Counted from the first letter of the stretch, positions 51,564-61,215 are shown. The stretch: 64,000 nucleotides of DNA from Litoribacillus peritrichatus (GCF_039537985.1 NZ_BAABBN010000007.1:62001-126000), one strand, 5' to 3'. Numbers and translations: made by a program. The notes: a model not told the origin generated them from the letters alone.

Positions 51564-52319
51564 TCATAATCCCCAATTCTTCAGAATATTTTTATACTCC
51601 TCGGTTTTCTTGAAAGCTTCTAAGGCCGCACTGATTTTTTGGATTTCTGCTTCTGGCGCGTCCACATTGGCTGCCAGATAATAGCCTCCTTTCGATATTT
51701 CACTGAACTCGTAGACTTTTTTGATGGTATAGAAGGGATTGTCACCTGCCTGTTTCACGATGTGGGCAGCGACGGCATCAGGCATTGGCCAGAGTTGAAT
51801 TCGACCCGCCTTTAATTTTCGGTAATTTTTGAGGGCTGCGGTGTCGCCGCTGGTGCGTTGAAAATCAGAAAGCGCAAAGCCTTTACTCAGTAGGTAGGAC
51901 TCTCGGGAATCGTCAATGATGGTGCCGATCTGATAGTTCTTCATGTCTTTCAAAGAACCTAGGTATATGTCTTTATTTTGAAGCGTGAACACCGAATGCA
52001 CTGCTGGCACTATGACCCCAATCCAGCGGTAATCCTTTTCACGTTTTTCATTTCGACTGATGGAATAAACAAGTGAGTGTTTATTGTTTCTGGTGTTACT
52101 GAGTGTTCGTGCCCAAGGGTAGCTTTCGATTTTGTAGTCAATGCCTGCTTGTTTTAGAACGGCTTCAACCACCTCGGTGGATACGCCTTTGAAGGTTCTG
52201 TTTTCGGTGTAGTTGAAGGGAGGGAATTCTTCGGTGTGGACGGTGAACTCGGTTGCCTGGACGGATAAAGTCGCTGTTATCAGGGCACTGCACAATAAGA
52301 TTTGATTCAGTATGTTCAT
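51564..52319 (-). CDS. Periplasmic solute-binding protein, family 3 (polar amino acid type)
   Basis: A 251-residue precursor with a signal peptide (about 1-22, 'ATLSVQATEF') and the SBP_bac_3 plan: 'FTVHTEEFPPFNYTENRTFKGVSTEVVEAVLKQAGI' (by order) and, near the end, 'GYYLAANVDAPEAEIQKISAALEAFKKTEEYKNILKNWG' (by order). There is no permease or ATPase gene next to it. Many stand-alone members of marine bacteria are of unknown ligand. A role as a signalling or scavenging protein is possible. It faces aceF convergently, and its upstream side faces the alcohol dehydrogenase promoter. Confidence 0.82.
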   Translation of the reverse strand: MNILNQILLCSALITATLSVQATEFTVHTEEFPPFNYTENRTFKGVSTEVVEAVLKQAGIDYKIESYPWARTLSNTRNNKHSLVYSISRNEKREKDYRWIGVIVPAVHSVFTLQNKDIYLGSLKDMKNYQIGTIIDDSRESYLLSKGFALSDFQRTSGDTAALKNYRKLKAGRIQLWPMPDAVAAHIVKQAGDNPFYTIKKVYEFSEISKGGYYLAANVDAPEAEIQKISAALEAFKKTEEYKNILKNWGL

Positions 52320-52503
52320 TCGGTTTGTTTACGTCCTTGTTGAAAATGGTATAGAGATCACTTTTAGTTTAGACGCTGGATGAGGGTTGATGTGGATGCT
52401 TGGTTTTTATTTTTAGCATGAGTTCAGGACTGAACCTGACTAAGCATTGGATTCTTGGTTGGAGTATTAACGTGTTTTTGTTTATAACGGACACAAAATT
52501 AGG

Positions 52504-52567
52504 GTGAAACGCCTAATTATTTACTCAAGTATAATTGGTTACTTTTCATCATGTGAAACTCATGTTA
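52504..52567 (+). promoter_or_regulatory. Repeated motif before the alcohol dehydrogenase gene
   Basis: GTGAAACGCCTAAT (52504-52517) and the related GTGAAACTCATGTTA (52553-52567) lie within 150 bases before the gene. Near-identical copies precede the Crp/Fnr gene at 53959-54018, suggesting a shared operator. The remainder of 52320-52597 is AT-rich without a gene. Confidence 0.5.
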
Positions 52568-52648
52568 GAGTAATTGCTCTAATTTAACAAAACATCAATG
52601 CTAGCGCAGTTTCACAGGTTTTCAGGAATGCTAAAAGGGTTTAAAAAC

Positions 52649-53860
52649 ATGCTATTTTCTCTTCAGGTAAAAGGTTACAAAGGCGTTATGAACGCACTTA
52701 AGGTGGCTGCGAAGGTTATTCCGATGCCAAAGCCAACTTTGTTCAGTGGTCCTGGTTCTTCGATAGAAATGTGCGAAGCCATTGCTCAAATGGGGACTCA
52801 GAACGTCCTGATCGTAACGGACGAAGTGCTGAACAAGCTGGGCATCCTGGATAACATCAAAAAATCTTTGGAAGAAAATGGCATTCGTTATGTGATTTAT
52901 GATGGCGTTTTGCCTGACCCTACTTACGACCAGGTGGAAGCGGGTCTGGCGATGTACAAAGAAAATGGCTGTGAAGCGATCTTGGCCGTAGGTGGTGGTT
53001 CACCGATAGATGCTGCAAAAGTCATTGCCGCACGTGTCACCAATAATCGTCCAATTAAAAAGCTTTCCGGTTTCTTTAAAGTGTGGAAAGCACCAGCGCC
53101 ATTCTTTGCTATTCCAACGACGGCGGGCACGGGTTCCGAAGTGACCATCGCTGCGGTGGTCTCTGATCCGGTGACACACCAGAAAACACCGTTGATGGAC
53201 CCTAAGTTGGTGCCTATGATGGCCGCGCTGGATGCATCGCTGATGACAGGCCTTCCTGCTCATGTGACTTCTGCAACCGGTATGGATGCATTAACTCATG
53301 CGGTAGAAGCCTTTATTTCGAAAAATGCCAGCGCAGATACCGATAGCTACGCCATTGCTGCGACGCGCTTGATTATGCAAAATTTAGAAAAAGTGGTTGA
53401 GAAGGGTGATGACCTGGAAGGCCGCCAGAACATGGCTTTGGCTTCTTATTACGCCGGTTTGGCGTTCACCAAAGCGAGCCTGGGGTATGTGCACGCCATT
53501 TCACATAATTTCGGTGCCAAGTACGGTACGCCGCATGGCTTAGGTAATGCCATTGTGCTGCCTTACGTGCTGGATTATTCCAAGGAAGAAGCCAAAGAGC
53601 GTTTGGCTAAACTGGCGGAAGTCAGCGGTTTGGCGAAGGGCGGAGAGACGGATCTTCAGTTGGCTCAGAAGTTTATCGATCGTATTCGTGAAATGAATGC
53701 CAAGTTCGGTATCCCTGTTCATCTGGAAGCCTTGAAGAAAGAAGACATTCCGGCGATTGCGAAACTGGCATTGAAAGAAGCACACTTGAACTATCCTGTG
53801 CCTCGTTATATGGATCAGTCAACGTGTGAACAGTTTATCAGTCAGATGTTGGTTGCTTAA
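52649..53860 (+). CDS. Iron-containing (group III) alcohol dehydrogenase
   Basis: NAD(P)-dependent, Fe2+-binding dehydrogenase of about 403 residues. It has the nucleotide motif 'AVGGGSPIDAAKVIAA', 'PTTAGTGSEVT', and the metal ligands in 'TGMDALTHAVEAF' (Asp, His) and 'HAISHNFGAKYGTPHGLGNA' (two His). The frame is open to ATG 52598; ATG 52628 is a second option, and ATG 52649 is chosen because AAAGGG lies nine bases before it. Substrate not evident; medium- or long-chain alcohols, or reduction of aldehydes, are common in this family. It is followed by a strong terminator and, 209 bases downstream, a Crp/Fnr regulator with shared upstream motifs. Confidence 0.9.
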   Translation: MLFSLQVKGYKGVMNALKVAAKVIPMPKPTLFSGPGSSIEMCEAIAQMGTQNVLIVTDEVLNKLGILDNIKKSLEENGIRYVIYDGVLPDPTYDQVEAGLAMYKENGCEAILAVGGGSPIDAAKVIAARVTNNRPIKKLSGFFKVWKAPAPFFAIPTTAGTGSEVTIAAVVSDPVTHQKTPLMDPKLVPMMAALDASLMTGLPAHVTSATGMDALTHAVEAFISKNASADTDSYAIAATRLIMQNLEKVVEKGDDLEGRQNMALASYYAGLAFTKASLGYVHAISHNFGAKYGTPHGLGNAIVLPYVLDYSKEEAKERLAKLAEVSGLAKGGETDLQLAQKFIDRIREMNAKFGIPVHLEALKKEDIPAIAKLALKEAHLNYPVPRYMDQSTCEQFISQMLVA

Positions 53861-53882
53861 ATCTTAGCGCAACTCAACATGA

Positions 53883-53913
53883 AAACGGGAGCTTAAAATG
53901 GCTCCCGTTTTTT
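53883..53913 (+). terminator. Intrinsic terminator after the alcohol dehydrogenase gene
   Basis: AAACGGGAGC and GCTCCCGTTT pair perfectly over 10 bp around TTAAAATG, with T continuing to 53913. Confidence 0.93.
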
Positions 53914-53958
53914 GTGGTCGTAATGAAAACTTTTATAGAATTAAATAGAGTGATTGGT

Positions 53959-54018
53959 GTTAAACTCCTAAAATAAATATGCGTATAGAAAATCAATGAT
54001 TCACGTGAAACTCCTAAT
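53959..54018 (+). promoter_or_regulatory. Repeated motif before the Crp/Fnr-family gene
   Basis: GTTAAACTCCTAA (53959-53971) and GTGAAACTCCTAAT (54005-54018) are direct repeats. The second differs from the copy at 52504-52517 by one base in fourteen. They lie 50-110 bases before the regulator start, fitting an operator bound by the regulator itself. Confidence 0.5.
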
Positions 54019-54069
54019 CGAGTTCTCTAATAAAAACCGTTAGCAGCTTGAAAGATATACTGTTTATCT

Positions 54070-54672
54070 ATGGCCGATATTGAATTAAGTGAACACCACC
54101 GTCGTCTTAAAACCGTTTTTGAGCGAGAGCTGGATGCACCGCTGAAGCGTTGGGATTTATTAGCAGAAAAGTTTTACCATCGCCAAATGGTTGCACAGGA
54201 ACACTGGATACAGGCGGGCGAAGTTTGCAATGAACTGTGTTTCATTCTCGATGGGTTGTTGCGTGTTTATTATATTGATGGCGATGGTAATGAAGTGAAT
54301 CAACACTTTTACCAGGCTAATGAAGTGATTGCGCCGATCAGTGCGATCATCAGCGACGAACCTTGCCAATACTACATTCAGGCGCTGGAGCCTGCGAAAC
54401 TGATGTTGGCGGACTATAACCAGCTATATGAGCATGGCAGCGACAACCCTGAATGGCTGCGTTTGGAAATCAAAATGCTTCAACGAGTGTTTGTTAAAAA
54501 TGCCCGTCACGAAGCACGTTTGTTATTGGGTAATGCAGAACAACGTTATAAGTGGTTTTGCAAAGAATACCCGGAATTGTTGGAACGTCTTCCGCAATAT
54601 CACATTGCTTCTTTCCTGGGGATCACCCCGGTTTCTCTTTCTCGCCTCAGAAAGAAGGCGGAAGTAAAGTGA
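54070..54672 (+). CDS. Crp/Fnr-family transcriptional regulator
   Basis: A 200-residue protein with a cyclic-nucleotide-binding-like jelly roll (about 25-120, 'WIQAGEVCNELCFILDGLLRVYYIDGDGNEVNQHFYQANEV' by order) and a C-terminal helix-turn-helix ('QYHIASFLGITPVSLSRLRKK' by order). The Cys ligands of an Fnr [4Fe-4S] cluster are missing and the cAMP-contact residues are not clear, so the signal is unknown. It belongs to the short Crp-like subgroup common in Bacteroidetes and some proteobacteria. The motifs shared with the alcohol dehydrogenase promoter suggest that it controls that gene and its own. Confidence 0.88.
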   Translation: MADIELSEHHRRLKTVFERELDAPLKRWDLLAEKFYHRQMVAQEHWIQAGEVCNELCFILDGLLRVYYIDGDGNEVNQHFYQANEVIAPISAIISDEPCQYYIQALEPAKLMLADYNQLYEHGSDNPEWLRLEIKMLQRVFVKNARHEARLLLGNAEQRYKWFCKEYPELLERLPQYHIASFLGITPVSLSRLRKKAEVK

Positions 54673-54688
54673 TTATTTTCTAATCACT
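54668..54688 (+). terminator. Hairpin overlapping the end of the Crp/Fnr-family gene
   Basis: AGTGATTA-TTTTC-TAATCACT forms an 8-bp stem that includes the stop codon. No long T-run follows. Confidence 0.45.
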
Positions 54689-54822
54689 CAAGCCCTTTCA
54701 GACCTAAAAAATGTAACACTGTTCAGCTTTTCGTCATATAGCGTTTCAAATTATAGACTTTAATGGAGTTTGTTCTTAGTATGTTTGTTTTTTGAGCAAA
54801 CATTTCTTTAAGGAATAAACCT

Positions 54823-57705
54823 ATGGATTGGCGTCTTTCACTTCGCGCGCTTATATGCGGTACTCTGGTTTCGAGTGCAAGTTATGGTGCGGTAGTAGAT
54901 AACAATAATACTAAACAAGTTAGTCCCAATGCGAAAAATGAACTTCCTAAGTTATTAGTCCGCTGGGAAGATAATGTCGTACGTAGCTCCCGAGTGCGCC
55001 CTTCTGGCGTCAGCATTAAGAAAACCTTTAACCATATTAAAAATGTTGAAGTGGTTGAAGTTCAAGCCGGAAAGACCCTTAAAGAAGCGCTCTCAGAATA
55101 TGAGAAAATACCAGGCGTTGCCGTGGTTGAGCCAGACTATCGTGTTCATTCGATGTTGACCCCGTCCGATCTTGATTTTGGTTTATTGTGGGGGCTGGAT
55201 AACGCCTCCAATACGGACATTAACGCTCCCCAAGCCTGGGATTTAACGACTGGTAGCCCAGAGGTTGTGGTTGCGGTGATTGACTCGGGGGTGGACTACA
55301 CTCATGACGACTTAAAGGCCAATATGTGGCAAAACCCGAATGAAGTGCCTGACAACGGGATTGATGATGACAACAATGGTTACATTGATGACGTCTATGG
55401 TATCGATGCTGCAAACGACGACAGCGATCCTATGGACGATGATAACCATGGTACCCATGTATCGGGAACCATTGCGGCTGCTTTAAATAATGGTAAAGGG
55501 GTGGTGGGTGTTGCCCCTAATACCAAGATTATTGCTTGTAAATTTTTGGACTCTTTCGGTGGTGGTGACACCTCGGACGCCATTGAGTGCTTGAATTACC
55601 TGTATGACTTAAAAGTGAATCATGGGGTTAATATTGTAGCGACCAATAATTCCTGGGGTGGTGGGGGTTACAGTGAAATCCTGAAAGATGTTATTGACCA
55701 GCATAAAGATGCGGGGATGGTTTTTGTTGCGGCTGCGGGTAATGAAACCCGAAATATAGACATCGATCTAACTTACCCTGCAAGTTTCGATAATGAAAAT
55801 ATTATCTCGGTTGCCGCAATTGATGAGCAGAATCAGATCGCGGATTTTTCGAATTTCGGTATTGAGAATGTCGATATAGCTGCGCCTGGTGTCGATATTT
55901 ATAGTACTTTACGAGATGGTCAGTATGGCTATATGAGTGGTACCTCTATGGCAGCACCACATGTAACGGGTGCCATCGCATTACTTGCTGCCCATTTACC
56001 TTCTGAGTCTGCGGATGTCTATCAGCGGTTAGTGACTCAGATGGGTGTTAGAGTCCCTGGTTTAAACGGTTTAGTGGCGCATAGCCAGCGTATGATTCTG
56101 TGGGGTGAAAATAATGATGGGCCTCTGAATTGTGAAGATAAAAAAGTCGTTCGGGTTCTGGAACCGGTCTCTCCCGATGGTGTCATTTTTGTAACCCCAA
56201 ATGTGGACTTACCCTTGAAAGTCTCCGTTCATAATTGCGGTAAGCCGGTATTAGATCAGACCTTCTTAGCGAAGGTCGATGGTGAGAAAAGAGCCACCTT
56301 GGTAGATACTGGTACGGGGGCTGATGACGTTGCTGGTGACGGTATTTATCATGGCATGCTAAGTGTCGATTTCTTAGGGACTGCGGTACTAAGCTTTTCA
56401 GATGAGTCCGAAGCCGACTCTGGTGAGACTACTCCAAGCGAGGATGAATCCAATGAAACGATTGTTGGCGACATCGCAGGCGAGTTTATTATCAACAGTA
56501 ACTATCGACCTAGTTTTACAGAAGTGCCGTATGAGTTCATAGAGGTTGAAGGTACTCCGCTAAGCTTAAGTCTAGATGACTTTGAACAGATAAATATCAA
56601 TTTTCCAGTAAAGTGGCCGTGGGCAGATGAGAGCGAAATCTTTGTAGGCAGTAACGGCATAATAACTGCTGGCGCAGGTGTTAAGGAATATCATAATTCA
56701 CCACTTCCTTATTCGTTGGTTAATCATGGTGTTATGCCTTTTTGGGATGACCTTGATCCGGCCGGCGGCAGTGTTACTTACAGTGTGATTGGCAATGCGC
56801 CGGATAGGCAATTAGTGGTTGATTACAAAGATGTTCAGTTATATGAGGTTGGTTCAGATTCACCGGAAGACCGGTTGACTTTTCAGGTAGTAATGTCTGA
56901 ACGTACACCTGAAATTGTATTTAACTATAAAGACGTTGATGTTCCGTCAAATAGTGAATTGGGCGCAGGGAGTTCAGCAACCATTGGTTATCAGTACCAA
57001 AACATTGCGTCTGATCTTTCTTACAACAGTGCGCTTCTGTCCAGTGAAACCAGTTATAAAGTTTCGATAGGAGATATTAATATTGATGATTTCCCGGAAA
57101 TATCAACGTTATCTGTGAGTGGCGTATATAGGCCGGGTTACCCGATCACTCTGGAGGTAGTAAGTTCAGCGGCCGAAGAGAATGCAGAAATTCAGTTGTC
57201 TGTTGATTTTGGTGAGGGCGAGTCAATTACGGTTCCGTCAGAAACTGCGAATTTATCACACATTTATGCCGAAGCAGGAACGTATAACATTGAAGTTTCT
57301 GCAACCTGGAACGATAAAAAAATATTCAGAACAGTGGTAGTGAATATTTTGGAATTGTCTCAATTTGAACAGGAATTAGTAAACAGTGAGCACCAAAGAA
57401 CATTGGACATAGTGGCCAATGACCCTGAAAGCTATGGCCTCGACAGCCCGGAAACCCTGATCACAGCGACAAAAGAATCGATTGACGCTTTGGCTTCGGG
57501 TGGTACGTATTTGTTGGGGTCTTCGGAAGAAATCACAGACCTGACAGCGGTCTTTGCAAATGCCCACTTGGTTTGGACTTACACCGACGAGGGTGGCTTT
57601 TTAGGATGGTCACCTGATGCAGCGGTCAAAACTAAAATCTCGAACTCAGGGTATGACACACTGACGAAAATCGAAGCCGGTTCTGGTTTCTGGGTTAAAA
57701 AGTGA
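54823..57705 (+). CDS. Secreted subtilisin-like S8 serine protease with C-terminal beta domains
   Basis: The 960-residue preproprotein has a signal peptide (about 1-23), an I9-type propeptide (about 40-112) and an S8 catalytic domain with Asp in 'VVAVIDSGVDYTHDDL', His in 'DDDNHGTHVSG' and Ser in 'YMSGTSMAAPHVTG', plus the oxyanion Asn in 'VAAAGNE'. After residue 420 come an acidic Ser/Glu linker (about 525-545), a nidogen-like beta region with 'GVMPFWDDLDPAGG', a PKD-like domain (about 765-850) and a C-terminal domain with 'LVWTYTDEGGFLGWSPD' and 'IEAGSGFWV'. Exported, calcium-dependent proteolysis is likely. It is followed immediately by a lipoprotein gene with a strong ribosome-binding site. 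Confidence 0.93.
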   Translation: MDWRLSLRALICGTLVSSASYGAVVDNNNTKQVSPNAKNELPKLLVRWEDNVVRSSRVRPSGVSIKKTFNHIKNVEVVEVQAGKTLKEALSEYEKIPGVAVVEPDYRVHSMLTPSDLDFGLLWGLDNASNTDINAPQAWDLTTGSPEVVVAVIDSGVDYTHDDLKANMWQNPNEVPDNGIDDDNNGYIDDVYGIDAANDDSDPMDDDNHGTHVSGTIAAALNNGKGVVGVAPNTKIIACKFLDSFGGGDTSDAIECLNYLYDLKVNHGVNIVATNNSWGGGGYSEILKDVIDQHKDAGMVFVAAAGNETRNIDIDLTYPASFDNENIISVAAIDEQNQIADFSNFGIENVDIAAPGVDIYSTLRDGQYGYMSGTSMAAPHVTGAIALLAAHLPSESADVYQRLVTQMGVRVPGLNGLVAHSQRMILWGENNDGPLNCEDKKVVRVLEPVSPDGVIFVTPNVDLPLKVSVHNCGKPVLDQTFLAKVDGEKRATLVDTGTGADDVAGDGIYHGMLSVDFLGTAVLSFSDESEADSGETTPSEDESNETIVGDIAGEFIINSNYRPSFTEVPYEFIEVEGTPLSLSLDDFEQININFPVKWPWADESEIFVGSNGIITAGAGVKEYHNSPLPYSLVNHGVMPFWDDLDPAGGSVTYSVIGNAPDRQLVVDYKDVQLYEVGSDSPEDRLTFQVVMSERTPEIVFNYKDVDVPSNSELGAGSSATIGYQYQNIASDLSYNSALLSSETSYKVSIGDINIDDFPEISTLSVSGVYRPGYPITLEVVSSAAEENAEIQLSVDFGEGESITVPSETANLSHIYAEAGTYNIEVSATWNDKKIFRTVVVNILELSQFEQELVNSEHQRTLDIVANDPESYGLDSPETLITATKESIDALASGGTYLLGSSEEITDLTAVFANAHLVWTYTDEGGFLGWSPDAAVKTKISNSGYDTLTKIEAGSGFWVKK

Positions 57706-57716
57706 GGAGGCAGGTT

Positions 57717-58709
57717 ATGAATAGATTATCCAAGCTTTCCATATCTGTCGCACTTTCAGCCTTGCTTATAGGCTGTGGCGGTGGAGGCGGCGGTGGTGGT
57801 GATGTCACCGTTGTGCCTTCCGAAGAAACCGAAATCAGTGGCTCTGCCAGTAAAGGTGTTATTGCCAATGGTAAAGTGACTATTTGGGCGGTGACGTCAT
57901 CTGGTGAGTTAATTGAGTCGCCTATTGAAGAGTTTATTACGTCTGAAGAAGGTACTTTCTCAGGGCCGACCAACCTCTATCTGGGTCAAATGCTGTACAT
58001 CGAGGTTAGAGGCTTACCCAGCGGTACAACTAAGATGTACTGTGACTATCCGAGCTGCGGTGTGTTCTCTGCCAATGTTGAGTCACTGTTGGGTGATGAT
58101 GAAGAACATCCGGATACAAACAGTAATGGTCTGGTGGATTTTGGAGAGTGGTTTTTCATTGACGATACGACATTCATTTCTACCTATGCCAGGTTTAAAG
58201 GGCCAACAGCACCGATTAGGGTTAATCTATTGACGCACATGGTCAGTCAGTCGTTTACTTCTATTCCTTCGGGCAGTGACTTGAATGGTGCTTATGAAAT
58301 TATTCAGAAAAAGCTGGGGTTGTCCGTCGAGCCGGATGAGATGCTGCCACTATTGGTCAAAACAGGAGAGTCACTGACACGGCCTCAAATCGTTGACAAT
58401 ATGTTGATGCAAGGCATGTTAACTGAACTGACAACCAACCCGAACATGAACTTTGCTATTGAAGAGTTGGTATCGTTTTACAAGGCCGATCCTACACTGG
58501 AGTCAAGCGCAGTGGCTTCATCTGCTATCAGTGCTTCTGCTATAGCATTGACTCAACGTTTGATCGACAGCGCCCCCAATAACGTCATCAGCGATGGGGT
58601 TAAATTTTCTGTGGCGGGTAATTTGGAAGACATAAATACTGCCTTTGCTGCAGAGGAAAAACGATTGACGGCAAGTGAGTTGCCCATGCTACCGCCTAAT
58701 ATCTTGTAA
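57717..58709 (+). CDS. Uncharacterised lipoprotein downstream of the S8 protease
   Basis: A 330-residue protein with a lipoprotein signal peptide and lipobox (LLIGC, Cys near 20) followed by a run of Gly, as in many outer-membrane lipoproteins of marine gammaproteobacteria. The rest has beta-rich carboxypeptidase-regulatory-like strands at the start ('ISGSASKGVIANGKVTIWAV' in order), then a helical C-terminal half. The frame starts at GTG 57702, but AGGAGG just before ATG 57717 makes that the start. Its start is 12 bases after the protease stop, so the two are co-expressed. Function unknown; the domain type suggests adhesion or surface display. Confidence 0.8.
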   Translation: MNRLSKLSISVALSALLIGCGGGGGGGGDVTVVPSEETEISGSASKGVIANGKVTIWAVTSSGELIESPIEEFITSEEGTFSGPTNLYLGQMLYIEVRGLPSGTTKMYCDYPSCGVFSANVESLLGDDEEHPDTNSNGLVDFGEWFFIDDTTFISTYARFKGPTAPIRVNLLTHMVSQSFTSIPSGSDLNGAYEIIQKKLGLSVEPDEMLPLLVKTGESLTRPQIVDNMLMQGMLTELTTNPNMNFAIEELVSFYKADPTLESSAVASSAISASAIALTQRLIDSAPNNVISDGVKFSVAGNLEDINTAFAAEEKRLTASELPMLPPNIL

Positions 58710-58738
58710 CCCTGTTGTACTCATCCTGTAAGTAAATC

Positions 58739-58766
58739 ACCAAAGGCCTCGTAAGAGGCCTTTGGT
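58739..58766. terminator. Bidirectional terminator between convergent genes
   Basis: ACCAAAGGCCTC (58739-58750) and GAGGCCTTTGGT (58755-58766) are perfect 12-bp arms around GTAA, between the lipoprotein gene and the cytochrome gene. Confidence 0.85.
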
Positions 58767-58788
58767 GTATTGAGGGCTTCTGAATCAG

Positions 58789-61215
58789 CTATAACGTCAT
58801 TATGTACTGAACCAAATCGCTCACTTCTTCTGTATTATCCGCACACCAAGGGTGGGGCGCGGCTGGCATACCGATCGGTTCCGCTGTGCCCATTTCGTCC
58901 GGGCCAAACTCTGCACGCATTTTCTGATAATCCCAGTAATAATGATCTTCATCCCACTTCACCGTCGTGAAATACTTGTGGCGCTCAATGAACAGATTGC
59001 GCTTGTATCCTTTATCCAACTTAGTGAGATACTTTGATTTAGGAACTCGGAAAGAATCGCCACGTCGGTTTAAGTCGGGCTTGGTAATGGGTTGATCTAC
59101 TGAACCAGGCTCAGGTCGAACCGGAGGGTGAAGGGTGTAATATTGTTGATACAGCTCTGAGCTTTCATCGCAACGAGCTGGGTCTACCAGGTCGGTCATG
59201 TTTCTGACGTGGCCGTCTGATAGCAGACCTCGGTTTTGTACCCAGTACATATCCCGTAAGAAAGTGGCCCTAATGGACTCGGTTTCTTTTTGATAGATGG
59301 TCGGCGAGAAGAAGCGACCCACTTTGTCCAGTCGAATCATTTGCTCATTGGTATTCGCGCCCAGGCCATCGCTATGGCAGCTACCACAGTCACGCTCGAA
59401 GGTGGCTTTGCCTCGTTCTACTGCAGCGGAAATTTTAGGATAAGATTTCCAGCCAGTGCCGAGAAATTCACCTTCTTGAAGCGAAGGGACTTGACGCGTT
59501 TTGGTGACTTCAAGGTCAGGTTGATCGACCCAGATGCCCAGCCAGTTTTTCTTGGGTGGTTGTGGCTCCATTACAGTATAGGTTTCTGTGGTCATGTCAG
59601 TGTTGGTCTGCTCTGCCAATAACCCTTTCTGACTTAGCCAGCGATAAAGGCCGATTTCTCTGAGTGTATTATCGTCTTTATCCAGTTGCGTCATATACGC
59701 GGTTAACTGCTCCAGTGGGGCTTTGCGCATAGCACCTTGGGCGCCATCCGGTTCTTCAGAGTGAATGTAAGACCCTTCAAAGCCCACATAGGATTCGGTG
59801 TGTGATAGCGAACGGCGAATGGCCATGTAGTTGGTCACGTTGGGGATGGCGATCGGGGAAAACTGATAATCGTTATCCGTATGGCTGCCTTCGCCATTGA
59901 TTCGTACCATGTTGTGTTCACCTGCGCCGGAAGGCATATGATAAATCAACATATCTTTTGCAACTCGGGCATCGCCTTGCGCCCAGTCCGGGCCGGGTTC
60001 TTTTTCATAGATGCCTTTAAACTTCTTAAACAGGGTTTGTAACACGGTCCACTTCATCGACCACTCCGGGTTGGGTAAGCCAGGGAAGACCTTAGTGACT
60101 TGTTCGCCGGATGTGTCCTGATAAGAAATCTGATACCCGTGGCAGGACGCACAGTTGAAGCCAATGAACTCACCTGGTCCGGTATAGGGTGCGTTGCCTT
60201 CTGCGTATCGATAGCCGACCCAGCCCGTATCTTTGGTGTTTCCTTCAAATTTGGCGGGAGCTAATGTTAAGAAACCCGGAATGGGCGTTGGCATAGGGTA
60301 TTTATCAAAGTAAACATCGTTAATGGCTTCGTCCGGAACCTGTCCTGGCACGGTTTTGTAAGCGCCGAAGAGTTCTCTTGGGTCGGCATAGCCGCCAGCG
60401 ATGGGGTCAAAGGATTTGTATTTAAAGATGGCGGGCCAGTCCAGGTTTCGTACCCAATGGGCGACACCAATGTTGTAATCGTATGACCAGAAAATTTCAC
60501 GGCCTTTTTGCACCAATTGTTGATAACTGGGGTTATCCACAGCAATCAAAATCGGCTCGCTGCTGACCGCCGGGCTTAATTTTGAGACAACATCGCATTG
60601 ATGTTGAAAAGTATCGCTGATGATACGGGAAGTTTGTGCATCAATGACGTTATGCTTTTCCCCCGGATGGATGAGAGAGTCATTGGCGCCAATCCGTTTT
60701 TGAACCTGAACGATGAGCTTTCCTGACGTTGTATGGTCGGGCACCCGAAACTCAATGCGGTTCGGCTGCCAAAGTAAAATATTGGCAGGCCATGCATCCA
60801 CTTGTTCTTCCGTCTCGTAGTTCACCTGATCCGCTGTCGACAGCTTTTGATCGAACATTCGTAGATCCGTTTCAAGAATTCGGGTATTGCCGATCATGAT
60901 TTTACTGAAATCAATCTCCGTCCCTTGACCAAAGTCGGTTCCAGTGAGGGTGACTATGTCTCCGGGCTTTAACGTAGGCGTTTGGCCTCCGATTCGAGTC
61001 CAGGCCACGTCACCATTGATCATTAAGGTATCTATGATCGGTTGCTCCAAACCTTGTGCGGCCGAGTCCGCACGCAGTTGTTCTCTGGTTTGATCGGTTG
61101 AACATAGATCTTCCTGGTGAGGAAACTCGCCGGGTAAGGGGCTGAACGTTGCGTGGCTGTAACTGGCCAGTGCGGCAATGGCAACCGACAGCATGCCTTT
61201 TTTGTAGGTTTTCAT
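58789..61215 (-). CDS. Large periplasmic di-haem c-type cytochrome with N-terminal IPT/TIG-like domain
   Basis: The 808-residue precursor has a signal peptide (about 1-22, 'ALASYSHA'), a beta-rich region with 'PTLKPGDIVTLTGTDFG' (about 75-95) typical of IPT/TIG folds, and two haem-binding CxxCH motifs, 'FNCASCHGYQ' (middle) and 'RDCGSCHSDG' (C-terminal third). It resembles large di-haem oxygenases and peroxidases (cytochrome c peroxidase or RoxA-like superfamily) but I cannot assign a substrate. ATG 61215 is chosen because GGAG stands six bases upstream; the frame reaches 61227. Periplasmic or exported. Divergent to the solute-binding gene at 61440, with which it may share regulation. Confidence 0.75.
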   Translation of the reverse strand: MKTYKKGMLSVAIAALASYSHATFSPLPGEFPHQEDLCSTDQTREQLRADSAAQGLEQPIIDTLMINGDVAWTRIGGQTPTLKPGDIVTLTGTDFGQGTEIDFSKIMIGNTRILETDLRMFDQKLSTADQVNYETEEQVDAWPANILLWQPNRIEFRVPDHTTSGKLIVQVQKRIGANDSLIHPGEKHNVIDAQTSRIISDTFQHQCDVVSKLSPAVSSEPILIAVDNPSYQQLVQKGREIFWSYDYNIGVAHWVRNLDWPAIFKYKSFDPIAGGYADPRELFGAYKTVPGQVPDEAINDVYFDKYPMPTPIPGFLTLAPAKFEGNTKDTGWVGYRYAEGNAPYTGPGEFIGFNCASCHGYQISYQDTSGEQVTKVFPGLPNPEWSMKWTVLQTLFKKFKGIYEKEPGPDWAQGDARVAKDMLIYHMPSGAGEHNMVRINGEGSHTDNDYQFSPIAIPNVTNYMAIRRSLSHTESYVGFEGSYIHSEEPDGAQGAMRKAPLEQLTAYMTQLDKDDNTLREIGLYRWLSQKGLLAEQTNTDMTTETYTVMEPQPPKKNWLGIWVDQPDLEVTKTRQVPSLQEGEFLGTGWKSYPKISAAVERGKATFERDCGSCHSDGLGANTNEQMIRLDKVGRFFSPTIYQKETESIRATFLRDMYWVQNRGLLSDGHVRNMTDLVDPARCDESSELYQQYYTLHPPVRPEPGSVDQPITKPDLNRRGDSFRVPKSKYLTKLDKGYKRNLFIERHKYFTTVKWDEDHYYWDYQKMRAEFGPDEMGTAEPIGMPAAPHPWCADNTEEVSDLVQYIMTL

